This document shows, one piece after another, positions 40,374 to 49,815 of a DNA stretch of 64,000 bases. Under the pieces are notes generated by a model. That model was not told the DNA's origin. It did not search any database and saw only the letters and a program-made list of their open reading frames with translations. Source of the DNA: Actinospineispora spinosispora DSM 44797 (GTDB lineage: Bacteria; Actinomycetota; Actinomycetes; Mycobacteriales; Pseudonocardiaceae); the NCBI RefSeq assembly GCF_000429025.1, contig NZ_KE386834.1, positions 832,110-896,109 on the forward strand, read 5' to 3'. Each line of letters starts with the position of its first letter. Within the stretch, counting starts at the first letter, position 1. Made by a program: the position numbers and the translations under genes.

Positions 40374-40988
40374 TCAGCGGGCCGCCGGCTCGCGGTATCG
40401 CCACGCCGCGACCACGAACACCACGATCAGCACGACCGGCGGCCCGTAGCCCAGCCAGCGCAGCAGCGGTGCGGACAGGTTCCCCGCGAGCGAACCGAGC
40501 ATGACCAGCCCGGCACCCCAGATCGCCGCCGTCGGCGCGCTGTAGCTGGCGAACCGGTGGTACGGCATGCCGCACCGGCGGGCCAACCGGGGCGTCAACG
40601 TCCGCACCCCGACCGTCCACTGGCCGAGACACACCGCCGCGGGCCCCACACGTCGGAACAACGCGGTCGCGCGCCGAGCCGGACGCGCGAACACACTGCG
40701 TTCGGGCAGCTCGCCTCGGCGGCCCAGCCCGTATCCGATGTGGGTGCCGACCACCGCGGCGAACGCCGCCGTGACGGCGGCGGGTACCGGCGGAACGACA
40801 CCCTCGTGGGTGAGCAGGCCCAACGCGAGGACCGCGCTGGCACCCGGAAGCACCGCGCCGAGCAGCAGGCCGGTCTCCGCCGCGATGACCGAGCCCGCGA
40901 CGAGGAGGACCAGCCACGGCGGAAGCGCGTGCAACACCGCGAGCGGGTCGGTGAGTAGCCGGGTGACCAGGTCAGACGGCGAGGGCAT
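40374..40988 (-). CDS. DedA-family membrane protein
   Basis: 204 residues from ATG 40988. DedA/SNARE-associated features: ETGLLLGAVLPGASAVLALG, THIGYGLGRRG, and GQWTVGVRTLTPRLARRCGM with the conserved Arg cluster. Members are implicated in lipid-carrier translocation (undecaprenyl phosphate). The usual FxGR loop is altered to VGVRT. Confidence 0.85.
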   Translation of the reverse strand: MPSPSDLVTRLLTDPLAVLHALPPWLVLLVAGSVIAAETGLLLGAVLPGASAVLALGLLTHEGVVPPVPAAVTAAFAAVVGTHIGYGLGRRGELPERSVFARPARRATALFRRVGPAAVCLGQWTVGVRTLTPRLARRCGMPYHRFASYSAPTAAIWGAGLVMLGSLAGNLSAPLLRWLGYGPPVVLIVVFVVAAWRYREPAAR

Positions 40989-41089
40989 GGTCCCATCGAA
41001 TGTGGCCCGGTTGTACCGCGTCCCGTGTCCGGCCAACGGCGAGGTGAAGTTCTCCTGGCGATGTCGGGCCTCGGTGCGACACTGGGCCG

Positions 41090-41951
41090 ATGGCGGTGCC
41101 GTTGCGTCGGACGATCAGCCGGCGGGTGGACGACGGCGTGCGGCACTCGGTCTACCGCACGTGGGCGCCGGATCCGGTGATCTCGGCCGCGGTCGGGTGC
41201 ACCTGGCTGGGTGTCCCGGCTGGGCCCGGACCATCCGTCTGCTGCCCGATGGCTGTGTCGACATCGTGTGGGACGGCCGACGGCTCGTCGCCGTCGCGGT
41301 CGGCCCGTCGCCCGGGATGTTCGACATCCCACCCACCGGGTATCGGATCGGAGTGCGGCTGCGCTGCGGCGCGGCCGGAGGACTGCTCGGCGAGCACTTC
41401 GTGGCATTCGTTCCGGGGCAGGTCGCGTTGTCCGAGCTGATGGATGCACGGACGTCTGCGATCAGCGGGGCAGAGGACCGGCTGGCCCAGATCACGACGC
41501 CCGACGAAGGCCGCCTCGTCCTGCGGAACCTCGCCGCGGATCTGCTGAGACACGGCCCCGGGCTCGATCCGATGATGCCCTCGGTCGTCCGGATGCTGGC
41601 CAGACCCACCGCTCGGGTGGACTCGGCGTCAGCGAACGCGCGCTGCGCCGCAGGGTCCGCGCCGCCGTGGGGATGAGCCCGAAGGAACTGCACAGAATCC
41701 TGCGGTTCCGTAGGTTCACGGCACGTCTGCCCGCGGTCGCCGACGGCGAGGTGTCCGTGGCGGTGGCCGCGGCCGACCTCGGCTACGCGGACCAGTCGCA
41801 CCTGGGCCGGGAATGCCGGCGACTGTCCGGCTCCTCACCGGCGCGGCTGTTCGACTCCTGGCGCGGACGGGGCACGGCGGCCGAAATCTTCCAGACCCGG
41901 CGCCGCCCCGACGCGCACGATCTCGCACATGAGCCTTCCCGACGAGCCTGA
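41090..41951 (+). pseudogene. AraC-family regulator with two frameshifts
   Basis: Three frames each hold a part of one AraC protein: MAVPLRRTISRRVDDGVRHS from 41090; then, from about 41212, the DUF6597-like domain (IRLLPDGCVDIVWDGRRL) to about 41615; then the helix-turn-helix half (LGVSERALRRRVRAAVGMSP, AAADLGYADQSHLGRECRRL) to 41951. Both shifts go the same way. Either real decay or two sequence errors in GC-rich DNA. The end overlaps the thioesterase gene. Confidence 0.75.
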
Positions 41952-42384
41952 ACTGTCCTTCACCGACGCGCACCGCGTCGTGATCGCGGTGCGCTACGAC
42001 GACCTGGACACCAACGGCCACGTGCGCGGCCCCGCCTATCTGGCCTATGCCGACCACGCCCGCTGGGCCGCCGTGGCGGACGCCGGAATCGACCTCGCGG
42101 ACCTGCGTGACCGCAACATCGGTCCGGTCAACCTCGAGACCACGCTGCGGTTCCGGCACGAACTACGACCCCACGACGAGGTGGAGGTCCGCACCGTCTT
42201 TCAACGCGGCACCGGAAAGATCTCCCGGGTTCTGCAGGAGCTGCGTCGTTCGGACGGAGTGCTGGTCGCGGAGGTGACCAGTGTCAGCGGCATGCTGGAC
42301 CTGGTGCAACGGCGCCTGCTGCCGGACCCGGACAAGTACTGGAGAAACCTCGCGTCCGACCCCGCGATGCTGGGCCTGACCTGA
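41929..42384 (+). CDS. 4HBT-superfamily acyl-CoA thioesterase
   Basis: 151 residues of hot-dog fold: VRYDDLDTNGHVRGPAYLAY with the catalytic Asp and the central helix, then DLRDRNIGPVNLETTLRFRH and ending SGMLDLVQRRLLPDPD. Hydrolyses an acyl-CoA or similar thioester; chain length unknown. Confidence 0.85.
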   Translation: MSLPDEPELSFTDAHRVVIAVRYDDLDTNGHVRGPAYLAYADHARWAAVADAGIDLADLRDRNIGPVNLETTLRFRHELRPHDEVEVRTVFQRGTGKISRVLQELRRSDGVLVAEVTSVSGMLDLVQRRLLPDPDKYWRNLASDPAMLGLT

Positions 42385-42432
42385 TCGGATGTAGATCGTG
42401 TGGGGCGGCGGCCGAACGGGTATGCGCGCGCC

Positions 42433-42888
42433 ATGAGTGATGCACCGTCCCCCGTGCAACCGCGTGAGGCCAGCGGCCAGGAGGCACACGGTCAGAAGGT
42501 GTCGGGCCGGGCGAACGCTCAATGGCTGTGGATCGCCTCGGCCGTGATCGGTGTCGTCGGCAACGGGGTGAGCTGCCTGGACGCACTGTCCAGTGCGCAC
42601 GCCGCCGACGAGTTCGCCGCGGCGGTAGGGCAGGCTGCGCTGTTCAGCGCCGTCTTCGGGCTGCTCGTGGCGGTAGCGCTCGGCATCGCCTGGACGGCGT
42701 TGGCGATCGCGTTCGGCCGCGGTTGGACACCGGCCCGCTGGCCGCTCGCCGTGCTGGGTGTCGTCGGGGTCGTCGTCGACAGCCAGAACCTCGCCGGTGG
42801 CTGGATCCTGCTGATCACGGCGGTGGCCCAGATCGTGGCGATCGTGCTCGCGGTCGCGACCACCATGTGGCCGTCGCGCGCGCGGTGA
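42433..42888 (+). CDS. small four-helix membrane protein of unknown function
   Basis: About 151 residues from ATG 42433; GTG 42400 would add 11 residues. Hydrophilic start of 35 residues, then four hydrophobic segments (WIASAVIGVVGNGVSCLDAL, FSAVFGLLVAVALGIAWTAL and so on). No motif recognised. Followed by a bidirectional terminator. Confidence 0.65.
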   Translation: MSDAPSPVQPREASGQEAHGQKVSGRANAQWLWIASAVIGVVGNGVSCLDALSSAHAADEFAAAVGQAALFSAVFGLLVAVALGIAWTALAIAFGRGWTPARWPLAVLGVVGVVVDSQNLAGGWILLITAVAQIVAIVLAVATTMWPSRAR

Positions 42889-42890
42889 GT

Positions 42891-42923
42891 TCGGGCTGCC
42901 CCACGAACCGGTGGGCAGCCCGA
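42891..42923. terminator. bidirectional hairpin terminator
   Basis: Perfect 11-bp arms 42891-42901 and 42913-42923 between convergent genes. Confidence 0.75.
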
Positions 42924-42936
42924 GCCCGTCGTCCGG

Positions 42937-43254
42937 TCAGGCGATGCGCCGCACCACGTTGACGCTCAGCGGGCCGTCGAGCAGCTCACCGGCTTTGCCG
43001 AGCATCTCCTTCATGTGGGGCTCCTGGCTGTGCTTGGCCAGGGCGTCCGCGCTCTCCCAGTTCTCGTAGAAGAAGAACAGGCCCGGTGTGTCCACCGACT
43101 CGTGCAGGTCGTAGTTGACGTTGCCCTCCTCGGCGGTCACCGGCGCGATCAGCGAGGTCAGCGCGGCGCGCAGCTCGTCCTCCCTGCCCGCCTTGGCCTG
43201 CATGGAGGCGAACACGGTCACCAGGTCACGGTTGTCGTCGGTCGGAGTGGTCAC
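42937..43254 (-). CDS. ABM-domain putative quinol monooxygenase
   Basis: 105 residues of the antibiotic-biosynthesis-monooxygenase fold: FASMQAKAGREDELRAALTS, NVNYDLHESVDTPGLFFFYE and HSQEPHMKEML. YgiN-like members act on quinols or bind heme; no operon partner is apparent. Confidence 0.85.
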   Translation of the reverse strand: MTTPTDDNRDLVTVFASMQAKAGREDELRAALTSLIAPVTAEEGNVNYDLHESVDTPGLFFFYENWESADALAKHSQEPHMKEMLGKAGELLDGPLSVNVVRRIA

Positions 43255-43311
43255 TTCGGTGTGCTCCTTAGCCGGGGAGTTGACGGTTGAGCCGACGCTA
43301 CCGCCGGGCGA

Positions 43312-45966
43312 TCACTCGCGCAGCAGCTCGACAGTGCCCCGGCTGCCGTCGACCCGGATCCGGTCACCGCTGTGCACCCGCATCGTGGCGTTCCCGCATC
43401 CCACGACGGCCGGAATGCCGAGTTCCCTGGCGACGATCGCGGCATGCGACAGCGGGGCGCCGACATCGGTCACCACCGCACCGGCCCGAGGGAACAGGGG
43501 AGTCCACCCGATGTTGGTCACCGTGGTCACCAGGATCTCGCCCGGACGCAGCTGCTCACCCTGGCCCGCGCTGGTCAGCACCCGTGCGACGCCTTCCACC
43601 ACACCGCGTGCGCCGGCGAACCCCTTGATGGTCTCGCTCACCGGCACATCGGACACCGGTTCCGTCGCGTCGAAGTAGTCATTGCGTCGTTCAGCCGAGC
43701 CCGCCCAGGCGAACGGGTCGAAATGGCCCCGCAGGTAGGTCGGGTACGGCGGCAGCCGCGCATAGCGATCGTGTGTCGCCCTACGGACCGCGACCGGTTC
43801 CAGGACCGAGGTCTCGTCGGCGCCGGTGAGCAGTGACAGGATCTCCTCCGTCGACAGGAAGAACAGGTCGTCACCGTGCCCGGTCAGCTCACCTGCGCGC
43901 AGCACCCAGTTGCGCAGTAGCCAGAACACCCGGACAGCCTCTGACCGGGCCTTCTCCCGATCGCGGGCCACCGACGACCAGCTGTCGAGTTTGGCCTCGA
44001 GCCGCTCGGCGACCTTGGGGTCGGCCGCCCGAACCCGTTCCCAGGCTTGGGCACGCGCCTGTTCCTGCTGGTCCAGCAGCGCCATTGCGTCCTGACGAGA
44101 CCCCTCCTTCGCCTCGGCGAGCGCCGCCAGCTCACGGTCGATCCAGTTCGGGTCCTCGGCGGGCCGGGGGATCGACACCTCCAGTTCGTGGGGTCCCCGG
44201 TGGCCCCACTGCGCGGTGAACGTGTCCCGGTCGATGTCGCCCCTGGCCAGGCGCGCCAGCCCGAGAACCGGGCCGAGGCTGTCCAACGCCCCGCCTCCTG
44301 GCCGGCCACCGGACATCAGCAGGTTGATGTCCTCGTCGCTGACCAGACCGTGCAGGTCCTTGCTGCTGTAGGCGAGCGTCCCGCCGCCACCCCTCGCTCC
44401 GGCGCCGAGCATCGCCGACGCCATGTGGAACAGGGGGGCCACCTCGTCGCGCCACAACGCCGCCAGCTCACGCCGGTCCGACGTGCCGGCGATCCGGGCG
44501 TTCAGCTCGGCGCACCGTGCCGGAATCCCGGGCACCACGGAATGGAAGCTCTTCTGGTTCGCCGCGATCTCCTTGCGGGCCCGGATGACCGTGCCGGCGG
44601 ACTGGCGGACGATCTGCCAGCGGGACAGCGGAAGCTTCGGAATCGTCAGGTTCGGCGGGATCGTGCCGAACGCCTGCGAGGTACCCGACTTGGCCCGCTC
44701 GCCCAGGAAGAAGGCGTCCGCCATCGAGTACAACACGCTGAGGTTCAGATACAGCCTGCCGCCGATGTTGCCGCTGAGCCGGTGCCCCGCGAGGTCCGCC
44801 ATCGGCATCGAGGCACCGAGGAACACCTGGAGCAGCGACCAGGTGCACGGCGTCATGACGTCCGGGACGGCCTCACCGACGTTGGTGGAGGTCCACAGGT
44901 AGTCCCCGCAGAGGCTGTCGTTCCACACCTGGTGACCGGCGTCGGCGCCGTCGTGCTCGGGCAGCGGCCGCGCATCGGTCAGCGTGGTGACCGGGCGGGC
45001 CTGCACGATGAAGAACCTGCCGTCGTGACGGGTCCACTCGATGTCCATCGGTGTCTCGTACAGCGCCTCGATGCGCTCACCGAGCTCCGCGAGCGCGGTG
45101 GCGTCCTGGTCGCTCAACACAGGTCGGTTCCGTTGCTCCCGCGGCACCGCCACCTCCTCGGTGCCGGTCGCGGTGCGCACCGTCATGGTGGTCTTGTCGC
45201 TGACCTGGCGTTCCGCCACGGAGCCGTCGGCCCGGTCGATCACGACGGTGTCCGGGGTGACCTGCCCACCCACCACCGCCTCGCCGAGCCCCCAGCCGGC
45301 GTTGATGACGATCTGGTCCCTCGCGCCGGTCATCGGGTTGGCGGTGAACAGGATTCCCGCGGCGTCGGCGGGCACCAGCTCCTGCACGACGACGGCGAGA
45401 TCGACCTCGCCGGGGGCGATGCCGGTGCGGGCGCGGTAGCCGATGGCCCGCGCGGTCCACAACGACGCCCAGCAGCGCCGGACCGCGTCCAGCAGCGCCG
45501 GCACCCCTCGGATGTTCAGGTAGCTGTCCTGTTGCCCGGCGAACGACAGGTCGGGGAGGTCCTCGGCCGTGGCGGAGGAGCGCACGGCCACTGCGATGTC
45601 GTTCGATCCGAGCGCCCGGTAGCTCTCGATGATCGCCTCGGCGGTGTCCGGGGGCATCTCGTGCTCGGTGAAGAGCGCGGCGATCGTCTCGGCTGCTCGA
45701 TCCAGGGTGGCCGCGTCGGTGGCGTCGACCCGGGCGACGGCGGCGAGGATCCGGTCCTGCAGCCCAGTCTCGGTGACGAATCGCCGGTAGGCCTGCGTGG
45801 TCACATGAAATCCGGGAGGCACCGGAAGGCCCGCGGTGGCCAGCCGGGCGAGGGAGGCGCCCTTGCCGCCCACCTGGGCGAGGTCGGCTGCGGGGTCGTC
45901 GAGGCGTCGGACCAGCGGGATAGCCTGATCCGAGGTGGTGGCAGTGGTCGGATTGGTCACCGCCAC
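43312..45966 (-). CDS. PEP-synthase/rifampicin-phosphotransferase-type enzyme
   Basis: 884 residues. N-terminal ATP-grasp domain with QVGGKGASLARLATAGLPVP, AVAVRSSATAEDLPDLSFAG and QNSYLNI-like loop; a central linker domain; and a C-terminal phosphohistidine domain with AGAVVTDVGAPLSHAAIVAR followed by GIPAVVG, where His is the swivelling phospho-acceptor. Three-domain order and length fit rifampicin phosphotransferase, which inactivates rifamycins, rather than PpsA. True PEP synthase has a different C-terminal TIM barrel, absent here. No rifamycin-associated promoter element is visible; control appears to be by the divergent regulator. Confidence 0.85.
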   Translation of the reverse strand: MAVTNPTTATTSDQAIPLVRRLDDPAADLAQVGGKGASLARLATAGLPVPPGFHVTTQAYRRFVTETGLQDRILAAVARVDATDAATLDRAAETIAALFTEHEMPPDTAEAIIESYRALGSNDIAVAVRSSATAEDLPDLSFAGQQDSYLNIRGVPALLDAVRRCWASLWTARAIGYRARTGIAPGEVDLAVVVQELVPADAAGILFTANPMTGARDQIVINAGWGLGEAVVGGQVTPDTVVIDRADGSVAERQVSDKTTMTVRTATGTEEVAVPREQRNRPVLSDQDATALAELGERIEALYETPMDIEWTRHDGRFFIVQARPVTTLTDARPLPEHDGADAGHQVWNDSLCGDYLWTSTNVGEAVPDVMTPCTWSLLQVFLGASMPMADLAGHRLSGNIGGRLYLNLSVLYSMADAFFLGERAKSGTSQAFGTIPPNLTIPKLPLSRWQIVRQSAGTVIRARKEIAANQKSFHSVVPGIPARCAELNARIAGTSDRRELAALWRDEVAPLFHMASAMLGAGARGGGGTLAYSSKDLHGLVSDEDINLLMSGGRPGGGALDSLGPVLGLARLARGDIDRDTFTAQWGHRGPHELEVSIPRPAEDPNWIDRELAALAEAKEGSRQDAMALLDQQEQARAQAWERVRAADPKVAERLEAKLDSWSSVARDREKARSEAVRVFWLLRNWVLRAGELTGHGDDLFFLSTEEILSLLTGADETSVLEPVAVRRATHDRYARLPPYPTYLRGHFDPFAWAGSAERRNDYFDATEPVSDVPVSETIKGFAGARGVVEGVARVLTSAGQGEQLRPGEILVTTVTNIGWTPLFPRAGAVVTDVGAPLSHAAIVARELGIPAVVGCGNATMRVHSGDRIRVDGSRGTVELLRE

Positions 45967-45975
45967 AAGCTACAG

Positions 45976-45999
45976 TGTTTTCACAAATTCATGAAAACA
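45976..45999. promoter_or_regulatory. TGTTTTCA-N8-TGAAAACA operator between divergent genes
   Basis: A perfect inverted repeat of eight-base arms with an eight-base spacer, in the 46-base gap between the phosphotransferase-like gene and the GbsR/MarR-like gene. It is AT-rich against a GC-rich background and is a strong candidate binding site for that regulator. Confidence 0.6.
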
Positions 46000-46012
46000 G
46001 TAAATCGAAGGG

Positions 46013-46492
46013 GTGATGGTGTCCGAGCGTGATGAGGAAGCGCTGGCGCGGTTCGTCGAGCGCTTCGCCATCGACCTGAGCGAGGCCGGGTTCCCTCGAA
46101 TGCCGGCGCGCATACTCGCGGCGCTGTTGACGACCGAGTCGGGTGTCGCGACCGCGTCCGAGCTCGGTGAGTCGTTGAAGATCAGTCCCGCCGCCGTCTC
46201 GGGAGCGGTGCGCTACCTGATGCAGCTGGAGCTGGTCACGAAGCGGCGCGAGCCCGGTAGGCGCCATGACGAGTACCAGATCCGCGATGATCTCTGGTAC
46301 GAGGCGGTCGGGCGCAAGGACCGCATCTACGCCCGCTGGGCGCAGACCCTCAACGAGGGGATCGCGGCGGCGGGGCCGGGAACCGCCGCGGCCGACCGGC
46401 TGGAGGACACCCGGCGTTTCTTCGAGTTCGTGTCCACGGAGACACCTGCGATGATGCGCCGGTGGCGAGCGATTCGGGAGGATCCCAGTTGA
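46013..46492 (+). CDS. GbsR/MarR-type transcriptional regulator
   Basis: 158-159 residues; GTG 46013, ATG 46016 and GTG 46019 are consecutive start options. Winged helix LTTESGVATASELGESLKIS, SPAAVSGAVRYLMQLELV, wing KRREPGRRHDEYQI. Flanking helices form the dimer. Divergent from the phosphotransferase-like gene with a palindromic operator between them. Its 3' end overlaps the dehydrogenase gene. Confidence 0.85.
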   Translation: MMVSERDEEALARFVERFAIDLSEAGFPRMPARILAALLTTESGVATASELGESLKISPAAVSGAVRYLMQLELVTKRREPGRRHDEYQIRDDLWYEAVGRKDRIYARWAQTLNEGIAAAGPGTAAADRLEDTRRFFEFVSTETPAMMRRWRAIREDPS

Positions 46493-47433
46493 AGCTGCTC
46501 TACCCCAGCAACGTCGAAGGCACCCCGGACGTACCGGACGACGTCACCGTCGTGCGTTACGACCCGTTGGCCCCCATCCCCGCCGAGCATCACGACGCGG
46601 AGGTGCTCGTCTCCTGGGGCAGCACCGTCGATCGGATGCGGACCGCCGCGGGGCAGCTCAGAGCACTGAGATGGGTGCAGAGCCTCGCCGCGGGACCCGA
46701 CGTCGAGGTGGCCGCCGGCTTCGCCGAGGACGTCGTGATCACCTCCGGTCGTTCGCTGCACGACGACACGGTCGCCGAACACGCGCTGGCGCTCGTGCTC
46801 GGCGGCCTGCGTGGGCTGCACCTGCTGGTGGCGTCACAGCCCCGGCACGAGTGGCGCTCCGATCTCGGGGGTCCGAGGGTCGAAGGGGTCGACGGCAGGG
46901 TCGAGACGCTGCACGGCGCCCAGGTGCTGATCTGGGGTTTCGGCGCCATCGCGCAGGCACTCGCCCCGTTGCTCACCGCGCTGGGCGCCCGCGTCACCGG
47001 TGTCGCGCGCAGCGCGGGTGAACGTGGCGGCTACCCGGTCATCGCCGAGGCGCAGCTGCCGACCGTGTTGCCCGACACCGACGTCCTGGTGATGATCCTG
47101 CCGCACAGCGAGCAGAACGTCGGTGCGCTGAACGCCGAACGGCTCGCCCTGCTGCCGACACGAGCCTGGCTGGTCAACGTCGGGCGCGGAACCACGGTCG
47201 ACGAGGACGCGCTGCTCGAAGCGCTGCGCGAGGACCGGATCGCCGGTGCGGGTCTGGACGTGTTCCGCACCGAACCGCTGCCGAAGGACTCGCCGTTCTG
47301 GGACCTGCCCAACGTGATCATCTCGCCGCACTCGGCCGGCGGCCGACCGAGGGACGCCGCCCTCCTGGTCGCGGAGAACCTCGCGGCGCTGCGTCACGGA
47401 CAGGCGCTGCGCAATGTGGTGGCCAGGGACTGA
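46489..47433 (+). CDS. D-isomer-specific 2-hydroxyacid dehydrogenase
   Basis: 314 residues from the TTG at 46489, which overlaps the preceding TGA and has GGGAGG at 46476-46481; an ATG at 46462 lies too far inside the regulator. NAD-binding GFGAIAQALAPLLTALGARV, then VNVGRGTTVDEDALLEAL, AGLDVFRTEPLP and the catalytic His in ISPHSAGG. Substrate unknown (glyoxylate, phosphoglycerate and phosphonates are family options). Confidence 0.87.
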   Translation: MKLLYPSNVEGTPDVPDDVTVVRYDPLAPIPAEHHDAEVLVSWGSTVDRMRTAAGQLRALRWVQSLAAGPDVEVAAGFAEDVVITSGRSLHDDTVAEHALALVLGGLRGLHLLVASQPRHEWRSDLGGPRVEGVDGRVETLHGAQVLIWGFGAIAQALAPLLTALGARVTGVARSAGERGGYPVIAEAQLPTVLPDTDVLVMILPHSEQNVGALNAERLALLPTRAWLVNVGRGTTVDEDALLEALREDRIAGAGLDVFRTEPLPKDSPFWDLPNVIISPHSAGGRPRDAALLVAENLAALRHGQALRNVVARD

Positions 47434-47499
47434 GCAGGAAACCACCGGGCGGCTCAGCCAGAGCGAGCCGACCTGGCTCGTCCGGAACGTGACCGCCTG

Positions 47500-47534
47500 A
47501 TCGCCGTCCTCGACGTGCTCGAGGACGGCGATCG
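47500..47534. terminator. bidirectional hairpin terminator
   Basis: Perfect 14-bp arms 47500-47513 and 47521-47534 between the convergent dehydrogenase and dapA genes. Confidence 0.8.
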
Positions 47535-47551
47535 ACCGGGCAGGTGAGAAC

Positions 47552-48406
47552 CTAGGCGGGGACCTGGTCCAGGAGGCCCGCCTTCTGCAAGGCCTCGCGG
47601 ATCACGGAGGTCTCGGCCTCGTCCGCGTCGACCAGTGGCAGACGCAGTCCGCCGACGCGGTGACCGAGCAGGTTCAGCGCGGCCTTGATCGAGATCGGGT
47701 TGGTGACGTTGACCGCCGCGGTCACCGCGCGGATCGACGCCTCGATCTCCGACCGGCGCTCCGGCTGGTCGACCATCTGCCGCATCTGATCGCCGAGGAC
47801 ATGGCTGGCCACCGAGATGACGCCACAGCCGCCCATGTCCAGCGTGCGGCCGAAGATCTCGTCGTTGCCCGCGTACAGGCCGAGCCCGTCGACCAGCGCG
47901 AGGTTGGCGTTGTTCGCCTGCTTCACGTAGTCGACGTGTTCGATCTGGGCCAGCTCTGCGAGCAGGTCGTTGGGCACGTCCACGACGACCCTGGACGGGA
48001 TGTTGTAGAGCACGACCGGCTTGTCGGTGGCCGCCGCGATCTCGCGGTAGTGCGCGATCAGGCCGCGCCGGGTCGGCTTGTTGTAGTACGGCGTGACGGA
48101 CAGGATGCCGTCGACACCCAGCTCGGTCGCGCGCTCGGTCATGTGCACGGCGTGGCGGGTGTTGTTCGACCCGGTGCCGGCGATGACGGTCGTGCCCTCT
48201 GGCCGGTACTGGCAGGCGAGCTCGACGACCCGAAGATGCTCGGCGTCGTTCAACGTGGGTGCCTCGCCGGTGGTGCCGCAGACGACGAAGCCGTCGGACC
48301 CGTGTTTGGCCAGGTGCTGCATGAGGTCGACAAGGGCTTGTTCATCGACCGCGAGGTTCTCGTCGAAGGGGGTGACGAGGGCGGTGAGCACGGAACCGAA
48401 CGACAT
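47552..48406 (-). CDS. dapA: 4-hydroxy-tetrahydrodipicolinate synthase
   Basis: 284 residues of the DapA/N-acetylneuraminate lyase family: VTPFDENLAVDEQALVDLMQ, VCGTTGEAPTL, SVTPYYNKPTRRGLIAHY, VLYNIPSR and the Schiff-base Lys in YVKQAN. Condenses pyruvate and aspartate semialdehyde in lysine and peptidoglycan synthesis. Other dap genes are not adjacent; a second dapA elsewhere is possible. Confidence 0.88.
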   Translation of the reverse strand: MSFGSVLTALVTPFDENLAVDEQALVDLMQHLAKHGSDGFVVCGTTGEAPTLNDAEHLRVVELACQYRPEGTTVIAGTGSNNTRHAVHMTERATELGVDGILSVTPYYNKPTRRGLIAHYREIAAATDKPVVLYNIPSRVVVDVPNDLLAELAQIEHVDYVKQANNANLALVDGLGLYAGNDEIFGRTLDMGGCGVISVASHVLGDQMRQMVDQPERRSEIEASIRAVTAAVNVTNPISIKAALNLLGHRVGGLRLPLVDADEAETSVIREALQKAGLLDQVPA

Positions 48407-48560
48407 GTCCGCCAGCTTCCCTCGCGGACGCGGGAAAGTCGAGTGGGATCTGATGACGACCGGGCCACTTCCGGTTGTTGACCAGTGAAGCGTCGTCGGC
48501 CAGGGTGATCTGCGACGACAGTCGTGTCGTTGCCGTCACAGTCGCCGGGAGGGTCCACGC

Positions 48561-49721
48561 ATGTCCGTATCCGCTGTCGATCAGGTGCTCAACGAAGCGG
48601 TGCGGGCGGGTGACGTGCCCAACGTCGTCGCCATGGCGGCTGATCGGGACGGGCCCGTGTACGAAGGCGCCGCCGGCCCGCGCGCCGCGGGTGGAGACGA
48701 GCCGATCACGGCCGACAGCATGTTGCGCATCGCGTCGATGACGAAGATGGTCGCCACCGTCGCCGCGCTGCAGCAGGTGGAACGCGGCAACCTCGACCTG
48801 GACGACCCGGTCGACACCTACCTTCCCGAGTTCGCCGACCTCGAGGTGCTGGACGGATTCGACGGCGACAAGCCGAGACTGCGCCCGGCGGCGACGAGAG
48901 CCACCGTCCGGCAGCTGGTCACCCACACCTCGGGCCTGGCCTACTGGTTCTACAACGCGGACATCCTGCGGTGGGGCGAGGTGACCGACACACCGAACGT
49001 GATGGCCGGGACCAAGGAGATCTTCACGGCGCCGTTGGTCGCCGACCCCGGCACGAGGTTCGAGTACGGCACCAACACGGACTGGCTCGGCCGTGTCGTG
49101 GAGAAGGCCAGCGGGCAGTCGCTGGACGCCTACCTCGACGCGAACGTGCTCGGACCGCTCGGCATGCACAACACCACCTTCATCATGACGCCGGAGCAGC
49201 GCGCGAACTCCGTTCCGGTGCATTTCCGCGCCGAGAACGGCGACGGTTGGGTGGCCACCGACGTCGACTGGAACCAGGAGCCCGACTGGTGGGCGGGCGG
49301 CCACGGCCTCTACTCGACGCCGCGTGACTACCTCGCGTTCCAGCGCATGTTGCTGGGCGGCGGCACGCTGGGTGACGCCACGATCCTGCGGCAGGCCACG
49401 GTCGACGACGCCTTCACCAACCACATCGGCAACCTCGACTTCCCCGCCGAGATCAAGGCCGCGGACCCGGTGTCGACCTGCGACACGAACCTCGGCCCAG
49501 GTCTCAAGTGGGGGTTGGGACTCCTGCTGAACACCAGCCAGGAGCCGGGTATGCGCGCACCGGGCAGTGGCGCATGGGCCGGAATCTTCAACACGCACTT
49601 CTGGGTGGATCCCAGCAGCGGCGTGACCGGCGCGATCTACAGCCAGTTCCTCCCGTTCGTCGAGCCTCCCTCGATGGCCATGTACGCGAACTTCGAACGT
49701 GCGCTCTACGCGGCGCTCTGA
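48561..49721 (+). CDS. class C beta-lactamase-family serine hydrolase
   Basis: 386 residues, no clear signal peptide. SxxK nucleophile motif SMTK near residue 57, YGTN as the YxN equivalent, and HTSGLAYWFYNADI. Ends with GSGAWAGIFNTHFWVDPSSG, typical of this esterase/DD-peptidase-like group (EstB relatives). Probably a cytosolic esterase. Confidence 0.85.
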   Translation: MSVSAVDQVLNEAVRAGDVPNVVAMAADRDGPVYEGAAGPRAAGGDEPITADSMLRIASMTKMVATVAALQQVERGNLDLDDPVDTYLPEFADLEVLDGFDGDKPRLRPAATRATVRQLVTHTSGLAYWFYNADILRWGEVTDTPNVMAGTKEIFTAPLVADPGTRFEYGTNTDWLGRVVEKASGQSLDAYLDANVLGPLGMHNTTFIMTPEQRANSVPVHFRAENGDGWVATDVDWNQEPDWWAGGHGLYSTPRDYLAFQRMLLGGGTLGDATILRQATVDDAFTNHIGNLDFPAEIKAADPVSTCDTNLGPGLKWGLGLLLNTSQEPGMRAPGSGAWAGIFNTHFWVDPSSGVTGAIYSQFLPFVEPPSMAMYANFERALYAAL

Positions 49722-49815
49722 CGCACGTGCGCCTCGGCGCGCAGGGGTGTGTGTGGACGGTCGTAGGCTCGACTCCGTTCGCTCGTAGGTGTGTGGGTGT
49801 GAGGACGGGAGTGGG

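Noticed and set aside
45966..46012. Rifamycin-associated element
   Set aside because: The known element is absent; only the TGTTTTCA dyad is present.
44047..46032. 661-codon plus-strand frame
   Set aside because: Antisense to the phosphotransferase-like gene, which has clear motifs.
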